This document shows positions 1-7,023 of a stretch of DNA of 10,328 bases, one piece after another; positions within the stretch are counted from its first letter, which is position 1; every line of letters starts with the position of its first letter. Source of the DNA: Firmicutes bacterium UBA5227 (lineage in GTDB: Bacteria > Bacillota > Clostridia > Tissierellales > Sedimentibacteraceae); the NCBI GenBank assembly GCA_002409285.1, contig DHUT01000050.1, positions 30,410-40,737 of the forward strand, read 5' to 3'. The notes beneath the pieces are model-generated. The model searched no databases. It was not told the DNA's origin and saw only the letters and a list, made by a program, of their open reading frames with translations. Both the position numbers and the translations under genes were made by a program.

Positions 1-65
1 ATGACAACAACCTCGTCCACCTTGTCACTCTTGTTATTCTGTTAAATAAAAAATGTTGTTGTTAT
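1..65. repeat. Inverted repeat at the window start reaching the cmk -35 box
   Basis: ATGACAACAAC (1-11) is complementary to GTTGTTGTTAT (55-65) over 11 bp with one G-U pair; the loop is 43 nt. The right arm overlaps the TTGTTA box of the cmk promoter. The left arm begins at base 1, so the structure may extend outside the window. It could be the remains of a terminator for an upstream gene or a regulatory palindrome. Bases 1-58 hold no supportable gene. Confidence 0.3.
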
Positions 66-87
66 ATTTCAAAATTTGTAATATAAT
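59..87 (+). promoter_or_regulatory. Sigma-A type promoter of the cmk operon
   Basis: A TTGTTA box (59-64) and a perfect TATAAT box (82-87) are separated by 17 nt, the ideal spacing for the housekeeping sigma factor. Transcription would start near 94, leaving a leader of about 30 nt before the cmk start at 124. No other promoter is evident before plsC or ispH-rpsA, so this one probably drives all three genes, possibly with read-through from upstream of the window. Confidence 0.7.
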
Positions 88-123
88 ATAAAAGTATCTA
101 TCAAGTTGATGAAAGGAATAAGT

Positions 124-783
124 ATGATAATTGCAATAGATGGTCCGTCAGGAGCAGGGAAAAGCACTGTTGCAAAATTATTAAGCAAAAAACTCGGCTT
201 TGAATATATTGATACAGGAGCCATGTATCGTGCTCTTGCATATAAGGCATTCATAAATAATATAGAGATTAATGAAGAAAATGAAGATACAATTAACGAA
301 ATGATTGAGTGCACAACAGTTGATTACTACGATAACAACATATATTTAGACAATGAAAATATTGAAAGCTTAATAAGAGATGAAAACATTTCAATCGGTG
401 CTTCTAAAATCTCAGCATTACAAAGTGTACGTTTAAAAATGGTTAATCTTCAAAGAGAAATAGCTAAAAATAAAGACGTGATTCTGGACGGAAGGGATAT
501 TGGAACAAATGTTTTTCCAAATGCAGATTATAAATTTTATATTACTGCTTCAGAAGAAGTAAGAGCAGGCAGAAGATATGAACAGCTTGTTTCCGAAGGA
601 AAGCAGGTAAACTTTAACAGTGTTTTTTCAGACCTTAAGCAGCGAGATAAAAATGATTCGACAAGAAAATTTTCTCCTTTAAGAAAAGCAGAAGATGCGA
701 TTTTAATAGATACAACTAATAAGGATACCGATGAAGTAATTGGGGAAATTGCCGATATTATTGGAGGCAGGAATGTTTTATAA
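124..783 (+). CDS. cmk: Cytidylate kinase (CMP/dCMP kinase)
   Basis: Cytosolic nucleoside monophosphate kinase that transfers phosphate from ATP to CMP or dCMP in pyrimidine nucleotide metabolism. The 219-residue protein has the usual family length. Visible motifs are the P-loop GPSGAGKST (7-15), the nucleotide-binding DTGAMYR (30-36), DGRDIGT (122-128), and the lid-type stretch from RDKND to SPL (174-186) with its conserved basic and acidic residues. I chose the ATG at 124 because AAAGGA lies 6-7 nt upstream and the protein then begins directly with the IIAIDGPSG strand typical of Cmk. An in-frame TTG at 106 would add six residues and lacks a ribosome-binding site. The 3' end overlaps plsC by 11 nt, which implies translational coupling. 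Cmk followed by plsC and ispH/rpsA is a familiar order in Clostridia. Confidence 0.96.
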   Translation: MIIAIDGPSGAGKSTVAKLLSKKLGFEYIDTGAMYRALAYKAFINNIEINEENEDTINEMIECTTVDYYDNNIYLDNENIESLIRDENISIGASKISALQSVRLKMVNLQREIAKNKDVILDGRDIGTNVFPNADYKFYITASEEVRAGRRYEQLVSEGKQVNFNSVFSDLKQRDKNDSTRKFSPLRKAEDAILIDTTNKDTDEVIGEIADIIGGRNVL

Positions 784-1372
784 AATAGTTGTAGCAATTT
801 TAAAAGTATTGGTATTTATAGTTTTTGACCTGGAGGTTTGTAATGCCGACAGGATAAATAATACAAAAGAAGGTTTAATTGTATGCGGAAATCATGGTTC
901 GTTAATTGATCCGGTTATTTTAGCAGTATCGACAAAAAGACAAATCCATTACATGGGTAAAAAAGAATTATTTAATAATAAAATTATCGGATTTATATTT
1001 AAAAAACTCGGTGCTTTTCCGGTTGACAGAGATGGTGTATCAATGTCAGCAATTAAAAGTTCTTTGGCAGTATTAAAAAGCAATGAGGTGCTCGGCATAT
1101 TCCCCGAAGGTAAAAGAGTTGACGGGTATGATGAAAATAATGCAAAGCCGGGAATTGCTCTTATTGCAAATAAAGCAAATTCAAATATTATACCATTCTA
1201 TATTAAGGGTCCATATAAATTCAGAGGCAAAATCAAAGTATATTTTGGTGAAGAAACCAATTATTTGGAGAATATCGAAGGAAGGGTTAAATCTGAAGAC
1301 TACCATGAAATAGGTAAGCAGATTCTCAGAGATATTTACAGCTTAGAAAGTGAACAAGACAATGAAAATTGA
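773..1372 (+). CDS. plsC: 1-acyl-sn-glycerol-3-phosphate acyltransferase
   Basis: Membrane-associated acyltransferase that adds the second acyl chain to lysophosphatidic acid, giving phosphatidic acid for phospholipid synthesis. The 199-residue product shows the PlsC/LPLAT blocks in order: NHGSLID (40-46, the HX4D motif with H41 and D46), GAFPVDR (80-86), FPEGKR (110-115, glycerol-phosphate binding), and PFYIKGP (141-147). A hydrophobic N-terminal stretch (about 3-20) is consistent with membrane attachment. The start is the ATG at 773, preceded at 5 nt by GGAGG (763-767); an upstream in-frame TTG at 740 has no ribosome-binding site and lies inside cmk. It overlaps cmk by 11 nt at its start and ispH-rpsA by 11 nt at its end. 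The short length is normal for clostridial PlsC. The acyl donor (acyl-ACP or acyl-CoA) cannot be read from sequence. Confidence 0.93.
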   Translation: MFYKIVVAILKVLVFIVFDLEVCNADRINNTKEGLIVCGNHGSLIDPVILAVSTKRQIHYMGKKELFNNKIIGFIFKKLGAFPVDRDGVSMSAIKSSLAVLKSNEVLGIFPEGKRVDGYDENNAKPGIALIANKANSNIIPFYIKGPYKFRGKIKVYFGEETNYLENIEGRVKSEDYHEIGKQILRDIYSLESEQDNEN

Positions 1373-3680
1373 AGTTTGCAAATATAACGGATTTTGTTCG
1401 GGAGTCAGGGTGGCCATTGATAAGGCAAATAAAATATTATCTAATGAAAAAAAGCTTTACAGCTATGGTGAAATAATTCATAATAAAGATGTTGTAGATA
1501 AATTAAACACTAAGGGTTTAACTGTAGTTGAGGATGTTCCAACCACAAATGACGCAAAGCTTTTAATAAGAGCTCACGGCGTAGGAAAATCCGTAGTTGA
1601 TAAATTAAAACAAAATAATTTTGATGTTATCGATGCAACTTGTGTAAAAGTAAAAAAAATACATAAAATAGTTGAAGAACACAAAGATAACGGTTATGAT
1701 ATAATCATTGTAGGTGATAAAAATCATCCTGAGGTTTTAGGAATTCTTGGCTGGTGCAATAACGAAGCATCAATAATTGACAGCCCAGAAGAACTTTTAA
1801 ACATAGATATTGTTCCTGAAACTAAATATTGCCTTGTATCACAAACAACCTTTAATACTAATATCTTTGATAAAATTTTAGATACAATAAATGAACATAA
1901 ATTTTTGAATATAGAAGTTTATGACACAATTTGTGACGCAACAAGGAAAAGACAGGAAGCATGCGTTGAACTTGCTTCAAAATGTAATGTAATGCTCATT
2001 ATAGGCGGAAAAAACAGTTCAAATACAAAGAAATTGTATGAACTTTGCAAAAATGTCTGCCTTGATACATTTTTAATTGAAAATTATAAGGAGATTCCTT
2101 ATAACTATATTGATAAAAATACTATTGTGGGAGTGTCCGCAGGAGCATCAGCACCTGACTGGATAATTGAGGAGGTTATTAAAATGTTGGAAAACTTAAA
2201 TAACAACATGAATGAACAAATTGAAAAAGAAGAGAACCAAGCAGAAGCAGAACAAGGAACTATGCATGATTTGCTTGAAAATTATGGCGGAGTATCTTAT
2301 ATCAGAACAGGCGAAAGAATAAAGGGAACTGTAATATATGTAAACCCTGATGCCATTTCTGTAAACATCAATTATAAATCAGACGGGATTATAACAAGAG
2401 AAGAATATTCCTTTTCAGATGTACAGGATTTAACAGAATTTGTAAAGGAAGGAGACGAAATTGAAGCACAGGTTCTAAGGGTTTCAGACCAGGACGGAAA
2501 TGTTGTTTTAACAAGAAGGCCAATTGAAGAGGCTAAAATCTGGGATGAGCTTGAGGAAATGAGAACTGAAGGAACGATTACGGAAACAACTATAATCGAA
2601 GCTTCTCAATATGGAATTTACGGAAAAGTAAAAGGCATCAGAGGCTTTATTCCGCGAAATCAGATTTCAGTTCAAAGAAATGTAGATCCTTCAGAGTATG
2701 TAGGAAAAGTCTTAAGAGTTCAGGTTTTAGAAACTAAAAATAAAAAAGGAAGAAGACAGCTTGTATTAACATCCAGAGCAGTGGAAAGAGCAGAAAAAGA
2801 AATAAGAGATAACGAGGTTTGGGAAAGCATCAAGGAAGGCGAAATTTACGAAGGAACAGTTAAGGACATTAAGGATTATGGTGCATTTGTTGAAATTAAT
2901 GGTATTGACGGACTTCTGCATATTACTGAAATCGCCTGGACAAGAATAAAACATCCTTCCGAAGTATTAAACATCGGAGATAAAATCAGCGTAAAGGTTA
3001 AGAGTATCGACAAAGAAAACAGGAAATTATCATTAAGCTACAAAGCAACGGTTAAAAGTCCCTGGGCACTTTTCCTTGATAAACATCAAAAGGGTGACGT
3101 TGTAACAGGTAAGGTTACAAGAATAGTAGACTTTGGAGCTTTCGTTGAAGTTGACGGAATTGAATGCCTTCTTCACATTAAAGACCTTGACTGGGCAAGA
3201 ACTGAAAAAGTAACAGATGTACTCCAGGAAGGTCAGGAAGTAACAGCTAAAATATTAAACATTACAAGAAAAGACAGGAAAGTAAGTTTAGGACTGAAAC
3301 AGTTGACTGAACATCCATTTGACAAATATGCAAAGGATCTGAAAAGAGATGACATCATTCCCGTAGAAGTAACCCGAATTTTGCTTGACGGTGTCCATGT
3401 AAGCGTAAATGGAAATATAGACTGCTTTATACCTATAGCAAAGGTTTCAGCAGAAAAACTTAGAACACCTGCCCAGGTAGTTAAAGTCGGAGAGGTAAAA
3501 GATGCTAAAGTCCTCGGTATTGACATGAAGGGTAAGAACCTGAACCTTACATTTGTACTTGAGGATAAGGGTGATGACTTTTCTAATCATGAAACAGAGA
3601 CATACAAGCCTGAAGAAGCAAACTTTACAATTGGAGAATCCATAGGAGACGCGCTTGGAGATCTGCTGAATAACGATTAA
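1362..3680 (+). CDS. ispH/rpsA: IspH (HMBPP reductase)-ribosomal protein S1 fusion
   Basis: A 772-residue fusion. Residues 1 to about 275 are IspH, the iron-sulfur enzyme that reduces HMBPP to IPP and DMAPP in the last step of the MEP isoprenoid pathway. The three cluster cysteines are C12 (GFCSGV), C94 (DATCVKV) and C191 (DTICDATRKRQ). Also present are H40, H72 (RAHG), H122 and catalytic E124 (NHPEV), T163, NSSN (218-221) and S263. After an acidic linker (about 283-300) come five S1 RNA-binding repeats at about 319-385, 402-472, 491-561, 576-646 and 661-733; the third and fourth have the clearest DYGAFVE/DFGAFVE cores and the fifth is degenerate. This half should act as ribosomal protein S1 in mRNA binding. 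I chose the ATG at 1362; the in-frame GTG at 1350 lacks a ribosome-binding site. Only a weak AAAGTGA precedes the ATG, so coupling to plsC (11-nt overlap) probably helps. Such fusions are known in Clostridia. There is no frameshift between the halves. Confidence 0.95.
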   Translation: MKIEVCKYNGFCSGVRVAIDKANKILSNEKKLYSYGEIIHNKDVVDKLNTKGLTVVEDVPTTNDAKLLIRAHGVGKSVVDKLKQNNFDVIDATCVKVKKIHKIVEEHKDNGYDIIIVGDKNHPEVLGILGWCNNEASIIDSPEELLNIDIVPETKYCLVSQTTFNTNIFDKILDTINEHKFLNIEVYDTICDATRKRQEACVELASKCNVMLIIGGKNSSNTKKLYELCKNVCLDTFLIENYKEIPYNYIDKNTIVGVSAGASAPDWIIEEVIKMLENLNNNMNEQIEKEENQAEAEQGTMHDLLENYGGVSYIRTGERIKGTVIYVNPDAISVNINYKSDGIITREEYSFSDVQDLTEFVKEGDEIEAQVLRVSDQDGNVVLTRRPIEEAKIWDELEEMRTEGTITETTIIEASQYGIYGKVKGIRGFIPRNQISVQRNVDPSEYVGKVLRVQVLETKNKKGRRQLVLTSRAVERAEKEIRDNEVWESIKEGEIYEGTVKDIKDYGAFVEINGIDGLLHITEIAWTRIKHPSEVLNIGDKISVKVKSIDKENRKLSLSYKATVKSPWALFLDKHQKGDVVTGKVTRIVDFGAFVEVDGIECLLHIKDLDWARTEKVTDVLQEGQEVTAKILNITRKDRKVSLGLKQLTEHPFDKYAKDLKRDDIIPVEVTRILLDGVHVSVNGNIDCFIPIAKVSAEKLRTPAQVVKVGEVKDAKVLGIDMKGKNLNLTFVLEDKGDDFSNHETETYKPEEANFTIGESIGDALGDLLNND
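2169..2186 (+). promoter_or_regulatory. Candidate internal ribosome-binding site and ATG at the IspH/S1 boundary
   Basis: GAGGAGGT (2169-2176) stands 8 nt before an ATG at 2184 that is in frame with the fusion and encodes M275, exactly where the IspH fold ends and the S1 linker begins. This site is much stronger than the one at the gene's own start. Initiation here would give a 498-residue protein with only the linker and five S1 repeats. The caveat is that GAGGAGGTT also encodes Glu-Glu-Val near the end of IspH, so the match could come from protein constraint. Seen in sequence; function inferred. Confidence 0.45.
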
Positions 3681-3702
3681 TGAACGATATATAAGCAGTT
3701 TG

Positions 3703-3750
3703 AAGCAATTGATAAGCGGTTGATTAAAATCGCATTCAATTGCTTTTTCT
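3703..3750 (+). terminator. Intrinsic terminator of the cmk-plsC-ispH/rpsA operon
   Basis: A perfect 10-bp stem pairs AAGCAATTGA (3703-3712) with TCAATTGCTT (3736-3745), and the arm runs straight into a T-rich tract (TTTTTCT). The 23-nt loop contains a possible small inner pairing. It begins 23 nt after the stop codon. The stem is GC-poor, but the layout is that of a Rho-independent terminator. An imperfect 21-nt-period direct repeat (ATAAGC at 3691 and 3712) overlaps the left side. Confidence 0.75.
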
Positions 3751-3786
3751 CTATTGTTTATCCATTGTCAATCTATTGCTTGTTTA

Positions 3787-3834
3787 TTGAAAATCAGAAT
3801 TGAAGTAACATATATATTATGTATATAAGGAGGA
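3787..3834 (+). promoter_or_regulatory. Possible promoter and strong ribosome-binding site before the M42 operon
   Basis: TTGAAA (3787-3792) lies 18 nt before TATATA (3811-3816), a plausible though not ideal promoter giving a very short leader. AAGGAGGA (3827-3834) then precedes the ATG at 3838 by about 4 nt. The ribosome-binding site is clear. The promoter is tentative because the -10 region is a run of alternating TA with several possible registers. Confidence 0.4.
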
Positions 3835-3837
3835 ATC

Positions 3838-4878
3838 ATGCTTAAAGAATTTCTATTTGAAGTGTGTTCAAACCAGTTTGTTTCAGGATTTGAACATGTT
3901 AACGGAGATATGTTAAAGAAATATTTCGAACCTTACACAGATTCATGTAGTAAGGACATGATTGGAAGCTACATATTTAAACAGGACGGAATTAACAACA
4001 CAAAGATAATGCTTGCCGCACATATTGATGAAATCGGTTTAATGGTTACAAGAATACTGGACAACGGATTTCTGAGTTTTACATCTGTAGGTGGAATTAA
4101 CCCATCGTCATTGGTTGCTCAGGATGTAACGGTATATGGCAGGGAAAACGTATTTGGTGTAATAGGAATTAAGCCGCCTCATGTAACTCCCGAAGAAGAA
4201 AGAGACAAAGCACTAAAATTAAAAGACCTGTACATAGATACAGGGTATTCCAGAGAAAACCTTGAAAAACTGGTGAAGGTCGGAGATATTGCAACTGTAA
4301 AGAGAGAGCCCGTGTCACTGCAGGGAACTGTGATCAGTGCAAAAGCTCTGGACGACAAAGCATGTGTTGCGGTAATGCTTGAAACAGCAAAGGAGTTAAG
4401 GAAACTTTCTCATAAAAGCAATATTTATTATGCTGCCACCGCCCAGGAAGAAACAGGCTGCAGAGGTTCGGTTACAGCAAGCTACAAGGTTAACCCGGAT
4501 ATAGGAATTGTACTTGATGTGGGTTTTGGAACTGCTCCGGGCATGCCACCCGAAATATGTGCTTTAGGAAAGGGTCCCATTGTTTCCTTTGGGGGCAGAT
4601 TAAATCAAAAGCTAACCAAAAAATTCATAGAGGTATGCAAGGAGTACAATTACCCCATGCAATATGAGGCAATACCCGGGGGAACCGGAACGGATACAGA
4701 ATCTGTTCAGATCAGCAGAGAAGGAGTACCATGCATTTTATTATCAATACCATTAAGATACATGCATACATCTGTAGAAACAATAGACATGGTTGATATT
4801 GAAACAACGGGCAAGGCAATAGCACGTTTCATAAACGAGCTTGACAATTCTGATTTGGAGGAAATATTATGTTTTTAA
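3838..4878 (+). CDS. M42 family metallo-aminopeptidase, first of three
   Basis: A 346-residue cytosolic dinuclear-metal peptidase of the M42 family (FrvX/YsdC/TET type; homologues are sometimes mislabelled endoglucanase). Members remove N-terminal residues from peptides, usually as 12-subunit tetrahedral particles. Expected active-site positions are present: AHIDE (H62, D64), ALDD (metal-bridging D172), QEETGCRG (E204 as general base, E205 as metal ligand), VLDVG (D227), and PLRYMHT (H310). The N-terminal 50 residues diverge most from the next two genes, and the usual SGxS/PSG segment is replaced by FVSGFEH. The C-terminal extension past the helix at 320-335 is acidic and ends in EEILCF. AAGGAGGA precedes the start. 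The 3' end overlaps the next gene by 10 nt and contains its ribosome-binding site. Substrate preference cannot be read from sequence. Confidence 0.92.
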   Translation: MLKEFLFEVCSNQFVSGFEHVNGDMLKKYFEPYTDSCSKDMIGSYIFKQDGINNTKIMLAAHIDEIGLMVTRILDNGFLSFTSVGGINPSSLVAQDVTVYGRENVFGVIGIKPPHVTPEEERDKALKLKDLYIDTGYSRENLEKLVKVGDIATVKREPVSLQGTVISAKALDDKACVAVMLETAKELRKLSHKSNIYYAATAQEETGCRGSVTASYKVNPDIGIVLDVGFGTAPGMPPEICALGKGPIVSFGGRLNQKLTKKFIEVCKEYNYPMQYEAIPGGTGTDTESVQISREGVPCILLSIPLRYMHTSVETIDMVDIETTGKAIARFINELDNSDLEEILCF

Positions 4879-5882
4879 AAGAATTAACTGAACTTTCCGG
4901 CGTATCAGGTTGCGAATATGAAGTAAGAAACTACATAAAAGATAAGCTGCAATCCATAGGCTGTGAGTACTATATTGATAAATTAGGCAATGTTATTGCA
5001 CACAACAAAGGACGAAAAAATAAAACAATCATGGTTGCCGCTCACATGGATGAAGTGGGATTGATTGTTACTTACATTGATAAAGATGGTTTTATTAAAT
5101 TTCAGACTGTTGGAGGCATTGACCCCAGAGTATTGAATTCGAAGGTCGTATTGGTGGGAGAAAATAAGATTCCCGGTGTAATAGGTTCAAAGGCTGTTCA
5201 TTTAATGAGCAAAGAGGAAAAAGGAAAATCCATCCCCGTTGATGAACTTTATATAGATATAGGAACTTATTCAAAATCAGAAACAGAGAAGCTTGTAAGC
5301 ATAGGTGACTATATATCCTTTAAAAGTGATTATGTGGAATTTGGTGATGATTTAATAAAGGCAAAGGCACTGGATGACCGTGCAGGCTGCAGCGTGTTAC
5401 TGGAACTGTTAAGCATGAAATTAGATGCGGATTTCTATGGTGTATTCACTGTAATGGAAGAAGTTGGCTGCCGAGGAGCACAAACTGCGGCTTTTGCTTT
5501 AGAGCCTGACTATGCTATAATTTTGGAAGGAACCATATGTGCAGATATGCCTGAGGTCAAGGAGCATTCCAAAGCAACCATAATAGGTAAAGGTGCTGCA
5601 CTGTCCCTCATGGACAGATCAACAATATATGATATTGAGGAAGTCAGAAAGGTGGAAGGCATTGCCAGTGCAAACGGCATCCCTTATCAGTTCAGAACTT
5701 CTTCTGCAGGAGGAAATGATGCGGGTCCCATACATAAGACTAAAGAAGGTGCCAAGGCAGTAGCTGTTTCAATTCCATGCAGATATATTCATTCACCGGT
5801 AAATGTTGCCAGCAAAAACGACTACAATAGCGCATTAAACCTGGCAAAAGCCATAATATTAGATAATCAGAAAGGGGAATAA
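4869..5882 (+). CDS. M42 family metallo-aminopeptidase, second of three
   Basis: A 337-residue M42 peptidase and the most canonical of the set. It has GVSGCEYEVR near the N terminus, AAHMDE (H59, D61), KALDDRAG (D169), MEEVGCRGA (E197, E198) and CRYIHSP (H308). The metal-ligand position after the catalytic Glu pair is Glu (E220 in ILEGT) where the two neighbours have Asp. Glu-Gly-Thr here is, as I recall, common in one M42 subgroup, so it probably marks a subfamily and not a defect. The ATG at 4869 is preceded at 7 nt by GGAGG (4857-4861) inside the previous gene. Overlap with the first gene is 10 nt, and the next gene begins one base after its stop codon, so the three are almost certainly co-translated. 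It probably cleaves small peptides in the cytoplasm. Confidence 0.93.
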   Translation: MFLKELTELSGVSGCEYEVRNYIKDKLQSIGCEYYIDKLGNVIAHNKGRKNKTIMVAAHMDEVGLIVTYIDKDGFIKFQTVGGIDPRVLNSKVVLVGENKIPGVIGSKAVHLMSKEEKGKSIPVDELYIDIGTYSKSETEKLVSIGDYISFKSDYVEFGDDLIKAKALDDRAGCSVLLELLSMKLDADFYGVFTVMEEVGCRGAQTAAFALEPDYAIILEGTICADMPEVKEHSKATIIGKGAALSLMDRSTIYDIEEVRKVEGIASANGIPYQFRTSSAGGNDAGPIHKTKEGAKAVAVSIPCRYIHSPVNVASKNDYNSALNLAKAIILDNQKGE

Positions 5883-5883
5883 A

Positions 5884-6870
5884 ATGAATTTTAACAGTAA
5901 ATTAATGAAGAATTTATCAGATTGCTTTTCACCATCAGGAAGAGAACAAAATATCCGCGAAATGATTATAAATGAAATAAGCGATTATGCAGATGAAGTT
6001 AATATAGATGCCCTTGGAAATGTTATTGCAAGGAAAAAAGGAAACGGTAAAAAAGTACTTTTTTCTGCGCACATGGACCAAATAGGTTTAATAATTACTC
6101 ATGTTGATGAAAGAGGATTCCTGAGATTTTCAAACGTAGGAGGATTAGATGCCGACGAGCTGATAGGTCTTCACATGGTGTTTGATAAAGGACTTGAAGG
6201 ATTCATTTCTTCAGAAGAATTGGAAGGCAAGGAAAAAGTTACGATGAGTAAGCTATTCCTTGATGTCGGTTCTACTTCTAAGGACTTTGTTAAAGCCAAC
6301 TTTAAAGTTGGTGACATGTGCGTGTTCCAGGCTCAATATTATGAAACTCCCGACTGTGTAAAATGCAAGGCGGCCGATAACAGAATAGGGTGCTATGTAC
6401 TGATAGAAGCTCTAAAAAATCATCCTGCCACAGAAAATGATGTATACTATGTATTTTCTGTCCAGGAAGAAGTTGGCTGCAGAGGTGCTAAAACAGCAGG
6501 ATACATTGTAAATCCTGACCTGGCTATCGCCGTTGATGTTACTTCCACAGGTGACTCTGAAGACGGAACAAAAATGGATGTTAAATTAGGAGATGGTGCT
6601 GCCATCAAAATAATGGATAAATCAGTAATCGCTCATCCTGAAGTAAAAGAACTTTTGACCGACTTAGCAGTCGAAAACAATATAAAATACCAGTACGAAA
6701 TTCTTGAGTTCGGAGGAACAGACGCAGGACCAATCCACCTGTCAAGGGAAGGGGTTAAAACCGGTGCAATTTCCATACCAACAAGAAACATTCATTCATC
6801 AGGAGAAATATTCAACAAGCAGGATGTTATTGAATGCATCAGATTAGTTCAAGCAGTTGCAGCAAAATAA
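5884..6870 (+). CDS. M42 family metallo-aminopeptidase, third of three
   Basis: A 328-residue M42 peptidase. Active-site positions are SAHMDQ (H63, D65), AADNRIG (bridging D165, followed by Asn where the others have Asp), QEEVGCRGA (E195, E196), AVDVT (D218) and TRNIHSS (H304). The region at about 96-127, which in the other two reads GVIG and then a Lys/Glu-rich loop before the DLYID/ELYID strand, is rearranged here to GLEGFISSEELEG. That may change oligomer contacts or the substrate pocket. The ATG at 5884 follows AAAGGGG (5871-5877) by 6 nt and lies one base after the previous stop. A GC-rich terminator 12 nt downstream ends the unit. It is likely an active peptidase, although the second-shell Asp to Asn change could alter the metal site. 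Confidence 0.92.
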   Translation: MNFNSKLMKNLSDCFSPSGREQNIREMIINEISDYADEVNIDALGNVIARKKGNGKKVLFSAHMDQIGLIITHVDERGFLRFSNVGGLDADELIGLHMVFDKGLEGFISSEELEGKEKVTMSKLFLDVGSTSKDFVKANFKVGDMCVFQAQYYETPDCVKCKAADNRIGCYVLIEALKNHPATENDVYYVFSVQEEVGCRGAKTAGYIVNPDLAIAVDVTSTGDSEDGTKMDVKLGDGAAIKIMDKSVIAHPEVKELLTDLAVENNIKYQYEILEFGGTDAGPIHLSREGVKTGAISIPTRNIHSSGEIFNKQDVIECIRLVQAVAAK

Positions 6871-6881
6871 AATTATACTTG

Positions 6882-6916
6882 AAGCGGCGGGCACAATGTC
6901 CTCCGCTTTATATTTT
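6882..6916 (+). terminator. Intrinsic terminator of the M42 operon
   Basis: AAGCGGCGG (6882-6890) pairs with CCTCCGCTT (6900-6908) with one mismatch across a 9-nt loop, followed by TTTATATTTT. It is the GC-richest hairpin in the window and starts 12 nt after the stop codon of the third peptidase gene. Confidence 0.8.
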
Positions 6917-6939
6917 GAGTGTAAATCCTCTTCCCAAAA

Positions 6940-6969
6940 ATGTTTAGTTAACTGATTATTGCTAAACAT
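6940..6969. repeat. Inverted repeat overlapping a promoter -35 box (possible operator)
   Basis: ATGTTTAG (6940-6947) and CTAAACAT (6962-6969) are perfect 8-bp inverted arms 14 nt apart. A smaller palindrome, AGTTAACT (6946-6953), sits at the inner edge of the left arm. The right arm covers the -35 box of the promoter at 6959-6987, where a repressor would block RNA polymerase. Operator function is inferred. Confidence 0.4.
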
Positions 6970-6987
6970 ATAAAAAGTTTGTATAAT
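6959..6987 (+). promoter_or_regulatory. Sigma-A type promoter before the Uma2-like remnant and GNAT gene
   Basis: TTGCTA (6959-6964) and a perfect TATAAT (6982-6987) are separated by exactly 17 nt. Transcription would begin near 6994, about 30 nt before the ATG of the small remnant reading frame and about 170 nt before the GNAT gene. No better promoter lies closer to the GNAT gene. Confidence 0.7.
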
Positions 6988-7023
6988 AAGTAAAAACCAT
7001 TCCAGATACATGGGAGGCCCACT

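Noticed and set aside
1..45. A 14-codon reading frame starting at the first base (MTTTSSTLSLLLFC).
   Set aside because: It has no visible ribosome-binding site because it begins at the window edge, its composition is low-complexity, and it could equally be the tail of noncoding sequence.
3838..6870. An endoglucanase (cellulase CelM) reading of the three M42 genes.
   Set aside because: That label is a historical misannotation of the family. The conserved His/Asp/Glu-Glu/His metal site and KALDD and EEVGCRG motifs are those of aminopeptidases.
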